Shown: positions 43,520-54,100 of the stretch, in pieces
Layout: the number at the start of each line of letters is the position of its first letter
How positions within the stretch are numbered: position 1 is the stretch's first letter
Source of the DNA: Prorocentrum cordatum
Taxonomy: Eukaryota; Sar; Dinophyceae; Prorocentrales; Prorocentraceae
Length of the DNA stretch: 64,000 nucleotides
Direction of reading: 5' to 3'
Assembly (NCBI GenBank): GCA_963575745.1
Contig: CAUYUJ010015849.1
Coordinates: forward strand, 202,328 to 266,327
Notes under the pieces: model-generated
Told to the model about the DNA's origin: nothing
Seen by the model: the letters and a program-made list of their open reading frames with translations, nothing else
Database searches by the model: none
Made by a program: the position numbers and the translations under genes

Positions 43520-45412
43520 ATGGCTGCTGCTGCAGAACAGCCGACGTCTCCACTGGGTTTTCTCACGAAGAGCAGCGCCAAAACCCAAGACTTCCTTGTC
43601 CGAGTATACAAGCCCAGGGAGATCAAGTACTCGTACAAGAGCAGGAACAATGGCCAGCTAGTCCATGCAAACCGATTCACATGCATTCTGCTTGGCACAG
43701 ACTCAGAGCACTATTGTGAGGCCATCCTCAAAGGAACTCCAGCAGAAGTCCAAGCTGCTCTGAAAAAGTTCCCTCCGATGACGGCGTGGAAACTCTCCAG
43801 CGTCGGCCTGGACAGTCGGCAGCAGGACGCTTTTGTGCATACGTCTGTTCGTGTCGTGGTCGACCTCAAGCGCACAACCTGCACTCCAGTGCTCAAAAGC
43901 TCTCCGGAGGAGACCTCCTTGGCATCGGCGCCGGCTCCAGCGACTACAGTGGCAGACATGATGAACATCAAATCGCAGCGTTGCTTCGATGTCATGGCTG
44001 TGGTTCATTCTGTTTCAGAAACCCGCACTCCCGCTGGCCACCCTCCAATGGCAAGTGTACATCTGGTCGACGGCACACAGACGAGTAACTCCAAGACAGC
44101 GGAGGCTGTGATTGCAGTCTGGGGATCCACCAACACAGAGCTTTGTCGCTCTGACAAAGGACAACCGCTGCTGTTTCTCAACGTGGCGGGCAAATTCGAC
44201 GGCAAACTGGAGCTGAACTTGTCGCAAGATCGCGTGGTGGATTCCGCATGCTCTTGTCCCAGAATGACTCAACTACACGACTTAGCAGCCACTCAAGACT
44301 TCGCGATGGACCGGGAGCAGCTGACCACCGCTCATGCGGGTACATGGGATCCAGACCAGGCTTCGCAGATTCTCACCGGAGAAGCACTCCTCTCCTGCTG
44401 TGCCTTTCTGGCTATGGCGTCGGATGATCCGAATGCAAACTTGCCACTCTTGTTGCAGGTCAATGGGATGAGGCTTGAGGAACCGGAGCCAGCCGACTCT
44501 GTGGTGGAGAACACAGGCGAGCGCGTCTTCTTTACGACTACTGCTCGTGATTTCAGTGGCTCGTGCAAAGTCGGCGTATCCCAAGCGGCAGCCTTCGCCT
44601 TGACTGGCATTGATAGCATGCAAGAATTCAAAAAAGTTCACGACGAGAAAGCTATCTCCTTCCCTCCACTGAGCAATTGTCGCATCATACGACGCGTGCG
44701 CAATGTGGCTGCGAATGCACAGGATGACACACCTCAACGGACTTTCGTCAACACGACTGTGGTGGCCGTTTCACCGCTTCAGATATCGCACGCCCCGAAT
44801 ACGTCTTACAATGTCGTCTTGGAGATCCTGAAGCAGTGCCGCGAGAGCCAGGATGCAATGCTCGCGGCACAGCTCTCTGAGATACGGTCTTGTCCCTTCT
44901 ACGGCATGCGCGTGCAGTACTCACCAGCGGGTGGCGGGGGTGACGCTTCTCAGCTTACCCGGAACTGCCACTTGGCAGTCGTTCTCGTTCGTACCACGCA
45001 GAAGTCTCGGTGCGTATCCACTGCGGCTGGCTTCGTCGTGTCCACACCAGGTGTCACGGACGCTTCTGACGGTGAGTCTTCCCACTCAGTGACGATTCAC
45101 GGACACTGCTCAGTTGACAACTTGCTCTCGTTCAAAATGGATCCGCCCAACCGAGCGAAGCACAGAGTCTGCTTGTTGCTCATTACTGGCTGTTCAAAAG
45201 ATGGCATGACGGTGCACAGCGTGACCCACATTGACGACTCCGTCGTGTCTGAGGCGCAGTACTTCATTAAAAAATTGAGAACACTGGGGATGCGCACAGA
45301 GCTTCAGCAATCAGGCGAGCATAAGCGGATGAATGAGTGGAGCACGACGCCGGAATCCGCCAAGAAGTGCCGCATTCTTGAAAGCCACCCCTCAGGAGAA
45401 AGCTTGAGGTGA
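43520..45412 (+). CDS. RPA-like single-strand DNA-binding protein of the element
   Basis: 630 residues from the ATG in TACCATGGC. Residues 154-245 read like a replication protein A OB fold: RCFDVMAVVHSV, VHLVDGTQTSN, AEAVIAVWGSTN, then PLLFLNVAGKFDGKLELNL. Residues 25-125 may be another OB fold (REIKYSYKSRNNGQLV ... VHTSVRVVVDL). The remainder may contain more diverged OB folds. RPA-like genes are known cargo of plant and some other Helitrons, where they are presumed to protect single-stranded intermediates. A variant hairpin at 44938-44960 encodes DASQL. There are no internal stops or frameshifts. Confidence 0.65.
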   Translation: MAAAAEQPTSPLGFLTKSSAKTQDFLVRVYKPREIKYSYKSRNNGQLVHANRFTCILLGTDSEHYCEAILKGTPAEVQAALKKFPPMTAWKLSSVGLDSRQQDAFVHTSVRVVVDLKRTTCTPVLKSSPEETSLASAPAPATTVADMMNIKSQRCFDVMAVVHSVSETRTPAGHPPMASVHLVDGTQTSNSKTAEAVIAVWGSTNTELCRSDKGQPLLFLNVAGKFDGKLELNLSQDRVVDSACSCPRMTQLHDLAATQDFAMDREQLTTAHAGTWDPDQASQILTGEALLSCCAFLAMASDDPNANLPLLLQVNGMRLEEPEPADSVVENTGERVFFTTTARDFSGSCKVGVSQAAAFALTGIDSMQEFKKVHDEKAISFPPLSNCRIIRRVRNVAANAQDDTPQRTFVNTTVVAVSPLQISHAPNTSYNVVLEILKQCRESQDAMLAAQLSEIRSCPFYGMRVQYSPAGGGGDASQLTRNCHLAVVLVRTTQKSRCVSTAAGFVVSTPGVTDASDGESSHSVTIHGHCSVDNLLSFKMDPPNRAKHRVCLLLITGCSKDGMTVHSVTHIDDSVVSEAQYFIKKLRTLGMRTELQQSGEHKRMNEWSTTPESAKKCRILESHPSGESLR

Positions 45413-46401
45413 GCTTTCTCCTGTCTTGTCAGCGATGCTTCTCAGCTTGCTGGACATGGCAAGCGTCTTTGTCCTGCGCCTTGCGGGATGCCAACTAGGT
45501 TTGCCTCAAACATATCGTTTGGTAGTTTCGTTGTTTATGCGGTGCCTCTCAGCCTGCACTATTTACTGTTGTGGCGTCTGGTGCAAGAGTAGTGTTTGCG
45601 GCCTGCATTCCTCCTCAGCCTGCCCTGGTTCCCTTGAGAGTGCCTGCACAAAGTTTCGGTCTGTGCTCAGGTTGCCCAACGGATTGATTCACGTTCGCCT
45701 GCGGTGCTTCTCAGCCTGCACTTCCTTTGCTACAAGCGCCTGTTCTGCAGTCGTTCAAAGTGTCTCGTTTACAGAGAATTTCCGTGTTTGAGAAAAAAAA
45801 CATTTCTGCATGTGTTCCATTGGAACCTAAATCAGGTCATGGCCGTGCTTCATTGCAAGACAACCCCCATGTTCGTAGCAGTGTCGATATCAGACGTTCG
45901 TTCAGTTATAAAAGCGTTGATACCAGTGTCTCGTTTTCGGACGCCTCATTGTATATCAACTCTGGCTGTGCCTCATTTCAAGACACCTCCCATGTGCGTA
46001 GCAGTGTCGGTATCAGAGGTTCCTCCAGTTATAAAAGCGTTGATAGCAGTGTCTCGTTTTCGGACACCTCATTGTATATCAACTCATTGATACCGAGTTT
46101 CCTCTCAGCATACGTCAATGCATAACAGTTTATCTTACTTGCTGGAACCGCCTCCATCTTCACTATCATCACGACTGGTTCACGTTGGCCTGCGGTGCTT
46201 CTCAGCCTGCAGATCTTTTGCGACCTCATCATCGCCATTGATCATCATCACCATCAACATCACTGATTCACATCATCACCATCACCAACATCCTCCACAA
46301 CGAATTTCCCTCATCACCATCATCATCATCAATGTCTCCGTAGCCATCTTGCCTAGAGCTATCCTTACAAAGGAACTTTCCAGCACCCACTGCACACAGT
46401 A
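45413..46401. other. Element intergenic region with hairpins, palindromes and ATC runs
   Basis: Hairpin-type copies occur at about 45428, 45540, 45605, 45703 and 46190. Two copies of the 45-bp palindrome lie at 45916-45960 and 46039-46083. (ATC)n tracts lie at 46215-46335. No gene is supported. Confidence 0.6.
46337..46358 (+). other. Spliced-leader-like relic ahead of the DUF6570-like gene
   Basis: The best of the three relics. TCCGTAGCCAT is exact, the rest has four mismatches, and 18 of 22 positions match the dinoflagellate leader as I know it. It ends 43 nt before the ATG at 46402, the distance expected for a short 5' untranslated region. Confidence 0.55.
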
Positions 46402-49053
46402 ATGCCGCGGCATGCTGGTAGCTCTCGGTCTGGGCGCCATGCTCCTGACGTTTCTGCACCCAACAGCGGTGCTCCTCAGCCTGCTGCAGTGAGCAGTGCC
46501 CCTCCTCAGCGTGCTGTGTTGAGCGGTACTGTCCAAAGGATTGTTGACCTGGTGAAGCAGTTCGGTCGTATACCGAAGCAACAGAAAGGAACGTCCGAGG
46601 AAGTACGAGCTGAAAACAAGTTGGCCAAACGTTTCTCCGACCACCGCGACAGCATTCCTAATGACGTTATGTTAGAGTTGCAAGCCCTCGAATGCGCCAC
46701 GCCTTCAGAGTCAGCCGCTGTCAGCGCTGCCCTTCAGCGTTCTGCATTAAGCGGATCTCTGCAAACGCTCGTCGAGGACGTGAAGCAGTTCGGTCGTATA
46801 CCGATACGAAATATCGGAACGTCTGAGGAAGCACGAGCCGAAAACACCTTGGCCAGACGTTTCTTCAGGCACTGCGAGAGCGTTCCTAATGACGTGATGT
46901 TGGAATTGCAAGAACTCGAGGGGTCGCGCGCCGTCAGCGCCGAGGAGTTCAAGCGGAAGCAGAAGACCGATGAGATCCTGCAGAATGTGCGCGAATTCGG
47001 CAGCTGGCCGAAGGAGAGCGCTCAACGCCCGCTTGCAGAGCGGCAGTTGGCTTGGCACATCCGAAAAACACGGAAGGCCAAGCATTTCTCACCGGAGCAG
47101 GAGGCCGAGCTTCAAACTCTGCAGCAGGCGGATACGAAGTCCGACGGGCGCGTGCAGCAGACGAAGATCGAGGAGGTCATGCAGCAGGTGCGAGACCTCG
47201 GCCGCTTTCCGAAAGAGTCCGCCGGGCGTAGTGTTGCAGAGCGGCAACTAGGCTGGCTAGTTCGGAAAGGATTGAAGGCCAAGCAGTTCTCTCCCGAGAA
47301 GGAGGCCGAGCTCCAGGCACTCCAGCAGGCGGAAAGCGATGGCAAAACAATGCTTCGCATCGCGGAGGCGGAGGAAAGGCCAAACCCCATGGAAGGGTTC
47401 GCTGAGGAGGCGGGGAACAGGATCGACCAGGGTCTGCTGCTGCTGGAGAGTGGCATTCGTAACAAGGCAATCCTGCGGCGCCTGGCCACCTACAAAGAGC
47501 TTGTGTCCAGCCGCGGTGCTCCTCAGCCTGCGCAGCACAGGGAATTTGCGCAGAGGTACGCGGAGCGAGTGCGGAGAGCGTTGGCTGCTCCCGCAGGGAA
47601 GAGCTGCTACGTCCCCGGCGGCGAAGTAGAGGGGAACCAGTTGCGCGTTTTCTCTAACCGTGCAGTCATGACGGGACCGCTCGTCTGCCAGCTCTGCAAC
47701 TGCGATTTCTTAATAGAAGAGGACTTTGCGCGGCATAAGCAGTGCAACCACGCCGGCGAGGCAGAATACCGCAAACGGGTGCTGTACCTGATGGCACACG
47801 CTGGCTGCAGGCCGATAGCCGCTCAAGAGAAGAGGATCATGGTGCAGAATTTTGCTTTCTTCCAACAGTTCTGTCACCCTGGCAGCAAGTCCAACCGCTT
47901 CTCGGGCGGCGAGGCGGTGCCCCGAAGCGAGGCAGCCTGCGTAGTCTGTGCGCAGAAAGACTACCTGGAGCATCGCCACAAACTCAGCCTGTTTGGAGCA
48001 GTGCCGGAGGAGCGTGTCTTTGAGCACTGCGCCGACTCAGCAAGCGATCGTGATGACCTATCCGATGGCGAGGCAGATGCTCCACCCAAGCGTGCTCTGG
48101 TGAAGCACCGCGGGGTGTACTACTTGCAGTCCCCGGAGCTCGTGCAGAAGCTCCTGGACGTGGACAGGTACAGGCAGCGGTGGCCACTGATCCCGTGCGA
48201 ACAGCTGCACGCGTCCAGCGTTCAGCATCCGGAGCACCCAGAGTGGCGGTGGCTGCTGCACTCCCGCCGAGTCCCTGTGGTTGCACCACCAGAAGCAACG
48301 GCGGGAACCTGCGGTGCTTCTCAGCCTGCCGCCGACAGGTCCGGCGGAGCTTCTCAGCCTGCGGACGAGAGGCCTCCGTGCGCAGGAGTGGGAGATGCCA
48401 GCGCGTTGGTGTGGGTCTGTTGGGATTGCCTCAATGACCTGTGCGCCAAGAAACCGAAGATGCCGCTAAACGCCCTGGTCAACGACAACTGGATCGGCCG
48501 GGAGCTCATGCTCGTCCGCAACGCTTCGAAAGCTACTAAGATGCTGGCGCCCCTTGGCCGATGCTGTTGGAAGCAAGTCCGCCTCGGCAAGGGCGCTCCG
48601 GATGTCCAGCAGAAAGGCATCTCGGGCAACACTATCCTCTTCGCCCAGCCCACGGCGCAAATCCCGACCATGGAGCTGCCCCCGGAGCAGGGCGCGCTTG
48701 TGGACTCTCTGAACATCGTTTTCTCGGGCGCCGCGCACAAACTCCACAAGGCGTACTGGGCAACAGTCAAGCGCGGCGAGTATATGCAGATCGCGAGGGA
48801 GCGCAAGCAGCAGTGCGCAACCTTTTCCGAGGTATCCGTCCGGGAGGATGTTGCCCCGACACGGCTGCCGGAGGACGGCGTGCCCGACCACATCCAAGCC
48901 TGTCTGCAACCAGTGGACGGTGCGGACAAAGCCCCGGTACGTCTGTTGGGGCCAGCATCCAGGGCGCCGGAAGTGGGCAGAGACGACGAGGCGGGAGACG
49001 AGTCTGACGAGGAGAGAGACAGACAAAGACGGAGAAGCAGCAGAACAGCCTGA
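46402..49053 (+). CDS. HA-repeat, C2H2 and DUF6570-like protein (N-terminal part of the Rep system)
   Basis: 883 residues. About residues 30-310 hold four related helical repeats (VKQFGRIP twice, then VREFGSWPKES and VRDLGRFPKES), each ending in a Leu/Glu-rich helix. They resemble helicase-associated repeats. A C2H2 finger, CQLC then H and H four residues apart, lies near residues 431-452. From about residue 570 to 775 a region with CWDC (near 672), NDNWIGRELMLVRNASKATK, GISGNTILFAQ and DSLNIVFSG matches the pattern of the DUF6570 domain seen N-terminal to many Helitron Reps. The tail is acidic then basic. The stop at 49053 is followed at 49055 by the Rep N-terminal frame, one base out of register, so either two proteins or a frameshift. 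Confidence 0.6.
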   Translation: MPRHAGSSRSGRHAPDVSAPNSGAPQPAAVSSAPPQRAVLSGTVQRIVDLVKQFGRIPKQQKGTSEEVRAENKLAKRFSDHRDSIPNDVMLELQALECATPSESAAVSAALQRSALSGSLQTLVEDVKQFGRIPIRNIGTSEEARAENTLARRFFRHCESVPNDVMLELQELEGSRAVSAEEFKRKQKTDEILQNVREFGSWPKESAQRPLAERQLAWHIRKTRKAKHFSPEQEAELQTLQQADTKSDGRVQQTKIEEVMQQVRDLGRFPKESAGRSVAERQLGWLVRKGLKAKQFSPEKEAELQALQQAESDGKTMLRIAEAEERPNPMEGFAEEAGNRIDQGLLLLESGIRNKAILRRLATYKELVSSRGAPQPAQHREFAQRYAERVRRALAAPAGKSCYVPGGEVEGNQLRVFSNRAVMTGPLVCQLCNCDFLIEEDFARHKQCNHAGEAEYRKRVLYLMAHAGCRPIAAQEKRIMVQNFAFFQQFCHPGSKSNRFSGGEAVPRSEAACVVCAQKDYLEHRHKLSLFGAVPEERVFEHCADSASDRDDLSDGEADAPPKRALVKHRGVYYLQSPELVQKLLDVDRYRQRWPLIPCEQLHASSVQHPEHPEWRWLLHSRRVPVVAPPEATAGTCGASQPAADRSGGASQPADERPPCAGVGDASALVWVCWDCLNDLCAKKPKMPLNALVNDNWIGRELMLVRNASKATKMLAPLGRCCWKQVRLGKGAPDVQQKGISGNTILFAQPTAQIPTMELPPEQGALVDSLNIVFSGAAHKLHKAYWATVKRGEYMQIARERKQQCATFSEVSVREDVAPTRLPEDGVPDHIQACLQPVDGADKAPVRLLGPASRAPEVGRDDEAGDESDEERDRQRRRSSRTA

Positions 49054-49054
49054 C

Positions 49055-49516
49055 ATGGCCTACCTGCATGAAAATGTGGCAGAGTTCACAGTTGCAGTGG
49101 ATCCAGTGCATGACATCGCTCCAGTCCGAATGATGCAAGCGCTGCAAGGCACGCTGGTGGCGCTGCAGGAGCAGGCAGCACGCATCGCCAAGAACGAGGT
49201 GACACCGACAGTGGCAGACAGCAGCGGTGCTCTTCAGCCTGTTGCCGACGAGGGCGGCAGGCATACGATGCGCAGCATGGTTCTCGATGTGCAGAGTGCT
49301 GCTCGTTCGTTCGACGAGCGAGCGCAGGTGGTGCTGGAGAAAGCGCAAGCAGGAGCAGACGCGTGCAGGGCTGTGGGCCCGCACTCCTTATCGGTGCCTA
49401 CGCAGAAACCCTTGAGTTCTTTCGACAGCAGGTCTTGGCCGGCGTGCTACACAGAGTTCTGGTTCGGGGACGGCGCGCCGAACCTCGAGCGGGAGCGGCC
49501 CATGCTGTTCGAACAG
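49055..49516 (+). CDS. Helitron Rep, first exon (N-terminal domain)
   Basis: Open from the ATG at 49055 (MAYLHENVAEFTVAVDPVHD). It carries the Helitron-type N-terminal motif WPACYTEFWFGDGAPNLERE then RPMLFEQ. The frame is also open upstream to 48848. I end the exon at CAG (49516) because the following GT opens a stretch that is entirely minisatellite. Joining to 51176 in phase 0 gives MLFEQ followed by [16 protein letters not shown], a gap-free match to the arrangement expected in this domain. Confidence 0.55.
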
Positions 49517-51175
49517 GTCTTCCCCAGGAATACTACTTATGCTACCAGTGTTGATAGAGGAGTCGATCCAGTGATAGCAGTGTGTCGTTTGGACCTACAT
49601 GTGTTGATAGCAGTGTCTCGTTTGGACCTACATCCATTGATCGCAGTGTCTTGTTTGTACCTACGTGGGTTGATAGCAGTGTCTCGTTTGGACCTACATG
49701 TGTTGATAACAGTGTTTCGCTTGGATCTACACCCACTGATACCACTGTCTCGTTTGGACCTACATGTGTCGATAGCAGAATCTCGTTTGGACCTACACAT
49801 GTTGATAGCAGTGTCTCGTTTGGACCTACATCCATTGAAAGCACTGTTCCGTTTGAACCTACATGTGTTGATAGCAGTGTCTCGTTTGGACTTACATGTG
49901 TTGATAGCAGTGTCTCGTTTGGACATACATCGATTGATAACAAGGTTGCGTTTGGGCAGCGTCTCCTCTGGATCTACATGTGTTGTTAGCATTGTCTCGT
50001 TTGGACCTACATGTGTTGATAGCAGTCCCCTTTGGACCTACATCCATTGATAGCAGTGTCTTGTTTGTACCTACATGCGTTGATGGCAGTGTCCCGTTTG
50101 GACCTACACGTGTTGATAGCAGGGTTCCGTTTGGATCTACACCCACTGATCCCATGGTCTCGTTTGGACCTACATGTGTTGTTCGCAGTGTTGCGTTTTG
50201 ACCTACATGCGTTGATAGCAGTGTCTCGTTTGGACCTACATCCATTGATGGCAATGTCTCGTTTGTACCTACATGCGTTGATAGCAGTGTCTCGTTTGGA
50301 CCTACATGTGTTGATAGCAGTGTCTCGTTTGAACCTACATCCATTGATAGCACTGTTCCGTTTGGACCTACATGCGTTGATGGCAGTGTCTCGTTTGGAC
50401 CTACATGTGTAGATAGCAGTGTCGCGTTTGGATCTACACCCACTGATCCCATTGTCTCGTTTGGACCTACATGTGTTGTTCGCAGTGTTGCGTTTTGACC
50501 TACGCGCGTTGATAGCAGTGTCTCGTTTGGACCTACATCCATTGATGGCAGTGTCTCGTTTGTACCTACATGCGTTGATAGCAGTGTCTCGTTTGGACCT
50601 ACATATGTGGATAACAGTGTCTCGTTTGAACCTACATCCATTGATAGCACTGTTCCGTTTGGACCTACATGCGTTGATAGCAGTGTCTCGTTTGGACCTA
50701 CATATGTGCATAACAGTGTCTCCTTTGAACCTACATCCATTGATAGCACTGTTCCGTTTGGACCTACATGCGTTGATGGCAGTGTCTCGTTTGGACCTAC
50801 ATGTGTTGATAGCAGTGTCTCGTTTGGACATACATCAATTGATAGCAAGGTTGCGTTTGAACCTACATGTACATGTGTTGATAGCAGGGTCTCGTTTGGA
50901 CTCACATCCATTGATAGCAGTGTCTTGTTGGTACCTACGCGCGTTGATAGCAGTGTCTCGTTTGGACCTACATGTGTTGATAGCAGTGTCTCGTTTGGAC
51001 CTACATCCATTGATAGCACTGTTCCGTTTGGACCTACATGCGTTGATAGCAGTGTCTCGTTTGGACCTACATGTGTTGATAGCAGTGTCTCGTTTGGACC
51101 TACATCCATTGAACGCAAGGTTGCGTTTGGACCTACATGTCTTCATAGCAGTGTCACGTTTCTTCGTCCTTCGAG
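49517..51175 (+). other. Probable GT...AG intron made of minisatellite
   Basis: It starts GTCTTCCCCAG and ends TTCGAG before GTCGCACGG: canonical GT and AG, phase 0, with a G after the acceptor. It is 1,659 bp, a multiple of three. Nearly all of it (49549-51160) is the 33-bp repeat. Alternatively it is a minisatellite expansion in a broken gene. Confidence 0.5.
49549..51160. repeat. 33-bp minisatellite, about 49 units
   Basis: The unit is GTTGATAGCAGTGTCTCG then TTTGGACCTACAT plus a variable 3-4-bp end (GTG, CCA or GCG), which gives a weak higher-order pattern. Because 33 is a multiple of three, frames stay open on both strands and produce 11-residue peptide repeats, which I do not call as genes. 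The left half of the unit matches the 45-bp palindrome family elsewhere in the element. Confidence 0.95.
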
Positions 51176-54100
51176 GTCGCACGGCGCCTCATCAACCTGG
51201 AGGAGCTCGAGTACTCTCTCGCGACCGACGAGGAGCCCTACGAGGCAGCCTGCCAGAGCCGCTTCAGCTCGCCAGAGATCATTGCTGTCTTCGGCGACGT
51301 GATCCGCCGGCTGCGGCTCTTGAAAGGCACTCGGGCGGCGATTGGCAGGAAAGGCTTCGGCACTGACCTCCAGATCCTGTCAGAGGCGTCGGCGGAGGAT
51401 TTCATGGAGGCGCTAAACATAGCTAAGCCGGGCGACTGCATCGGCTCCGCCATTTCACGCCCGGGCATGCCTGCCAAGGTCAAGACTGCCCTCAGGACGT
51501 TGCTACTTAGCACTTCCGATGTCCCTGGCACGGAGGGGCGGAAAACCGCACTCCGCTTCGACGGGCACGGCAACAACCTCAAGTTCGGCGCGGCCAGCTT
51601 CTTCGTCACACCGAACTTCGCAGACACGTACAGCCCGTTGGTCCTCCAGCTTCACGAAGGGCCCGGAAAGCGGAGCCACTTAGACATTCGCGGGGGCGCG
51701 GTTGGCGCGGTGGCCAGAGCCGGCGGCGCTTCTCAGCCTGCTGGCCCTGACCTGCGGAGTCCAGCTCCGACCATGCCTTCTCTGGAGCGGATGCACCAGA
51801 TAGTGGCAGCAGACCCGCGGGCGCAGGCCAAGTTCTTCCTGTTGATGACGGAGCTTCACTACCGCTACATCATCGGCTTAGAGCGCCTGTTTGTTGGCCG
51901 CACAACGCTAGCCCGACAGGCGGTGACAACGGAGGACGACGTGGCAGCGTCTCTGCAGCCGTGCGTGGCCCCAGGCACCACTGATGTGCAAGCGCCTTTC
52001 GAAGCACAGGGTCGGGGCTTCACGCACGGCCACGGCAAAGGCCACAGCGTCATCGGGCCTACGATGGCGTGGCTGCGGTCGGCAGTGGTCGGAGGCCTGC
52101 GCACCGCCGCTCGGGAGCTGCGAACTGCGCTTCTTTCCACCGCGGAGACCGTGCAGTACGAAGCTGCCAACGAGCCCGCACGGCAGCTGGGGCTTCCTGA
52201 CGTCGCGCCAGAGCCTTTCACAGCCAGGCAGCAACGACAGAGCCGCATGGACGGAGGGGAAGAGGAGGACGGCACCCTGCGCGACGAGGTGCCTCTCGGC
52301 CCGCCAGTGGAGCAGCCGCACCTGGTGGAGGAGCGAGCGCGGGCAGCCGCAGAGAACCGGATGCCTGCAATCGGCGCTGCAGCGTACCGGGGCCTCCCGC
52401 TCACAGGAGCCTTTCAGTCTACGTTTCCAAGCTACCGCCAACGAACTAGCTTCGGGCAGCTAGGTGGCGCTCCTCAGCCTGCCATGGCAGCCAGCCATGC
52501 TAGCCTCTTCCAGACGAACGAGGATGGAGCGATTCAGGAAGTCCTCAAGCCCGATGGCTCGCCGGCTTCGGTCGAGGAGATTACCGCAGATGCGGAGGCT
52601 TGGGCGGTAGCGTTTAGCCATGACTTCTTTTGCAACATCTGCTCCAACCACGAGCACGACTGCACCGAGACGTGCGTCAAGTACGTCAAGAAGAAGCTCG
52701 AGGCCAAAGAGAGTCTGCGCTCGAACAGAACCCCGTCGTGCCGCTTCTGGTTCTTTCGCATCCAGCAGCTATGTCTAGCAGGCCGCACCAAGCGAGTGCG
52801 TCGGCGCGGCAAGCCTTTGGTCCGGACTCCGTTCATCGACTTCTCTGATGACCGCAACCAGCGGTGCCGCTGCCAGGTCAAACGCGACCAGCCGTTCAGG
52901 AGCTCCAGCAACGACGTCTCTCAAGTGACCAGCCGGTGCAACGTGGATTTCCAGTTCTTGATGTGCGCGCCTGACGAGTCTGCCGAGGCAGCAAAAGTGC
53001 TTCAGCCTGGTGGTGCTCCTCAGCCTGCCCAGGACGGGCTGCCTGCGGCCGCCCCAGCTCAGCTGGCCAAGCGCAGAAGGCTTACCAAGAAAACGGCCAG
53101 CATGAAGAACCCAGAGTCGGCAATCGCATTGCGCTCATCCAAACAACTCGGCGGCCGCAAAAAGTGGCTCTACGGTTGTGGCTCCTTGCATCCGACAGAT
53201 GCATCTGTCGTGGAGAGCTTCCAAGCTGCTTTCCAGAAGGCTTTCTCCATGGACTTCTACATCACGAAGTACCAGGGCAAGATGATGGAGTCCATGACGC
53301 CGCTCTTCCAGTCTATGCTCACCGGCATGCAGCGTCTGCAGCAGCAGGAGAGGGACGAGAACGAGGAGGAAGCCCGGAAGGTGCTCAGTGAGGGCGGCGC
53401 TGATGGCGAGGACCAGACGCTGGCCAAACGGGGCCGGACGCGCGAGGATCTCGCTCGCCGCGCTCGGCGGGTCTGTATCCGCCTGGCGTCGATGGCGAAC
53501 CGGTGCTTCTGGCTCTCCACGACGGAGGTGGCCGTGCATATCCTCACAGGCGGCGACTGCCTCCAGTCGCACCACAATGTGCGGCTCTTCACGAGACAAC
53601 TACAGTGGGCCTGCCAGCAGTGCAAACGCTTGCTAAACCATGAAGGTTCGGGCGAGGAGACGCATAATGATCAGGTGCCAATACAAGCAGTCCGCATCCA
53701 GATCCCTGACGCCGACAACGAGGAGGAGGACGCAGCAGGTGACACCAGCGGTGCTCCTCAGCCTCCTGGAGACACTCCTGCTGGTGATGAGCAAGGTGGC
53801 GGTGCGGAGTGCGAGGACATGCACGTGTGCACCACCAGCACGAACACGGCCGACGACTACGCCCACAGAGGCCCTCGCCTGCAGACCATGCCGTACTACG
53901 TCTACAGGATGTACGTCCGGCGAGTCCTGAAGCCGAGCCGGGTCAAAGCTTCTGGACCGCGATTCTTCGCCTTCGAGAGCCACTACGTCTTGGCTCCGCG
54001 GTACATGCAGGAGGTCCGGTTGACGCGGAGTGACGTCCCCACCATCGATGGCTTCCAGTGCCCGACATGGGCACAGGACCCCGAGCAGAACTCGCTCTTC

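Larger units (their letters stand above)
38115..46083 (+). repeat. Palindrome family B: six 45-bp copies
   Basis: Copies are at 38115-38159, 38447-38491, 38835-38879, 41223-41267, 45916-45960 and 46039-46083. Each starts GTTGATA and ends TATCAAC or ATCAAC, an outer inverted repeat. In the better copies an inner GTGTC...GACAC pair surrounds a loop beginning TCGTTT. All are in one orientation and only in the element. Partial copies of the left half lie at 38360, 38716, 38798 and 57214-57310. Confidence 0.8.

Noticed and set aside
49549-51160. Four overlapping open frames of 230-408 codons with 11-residue repeats
   Set aside because: They follow from the 33-bp period of the minisatellite, which most likely lies in an intron.
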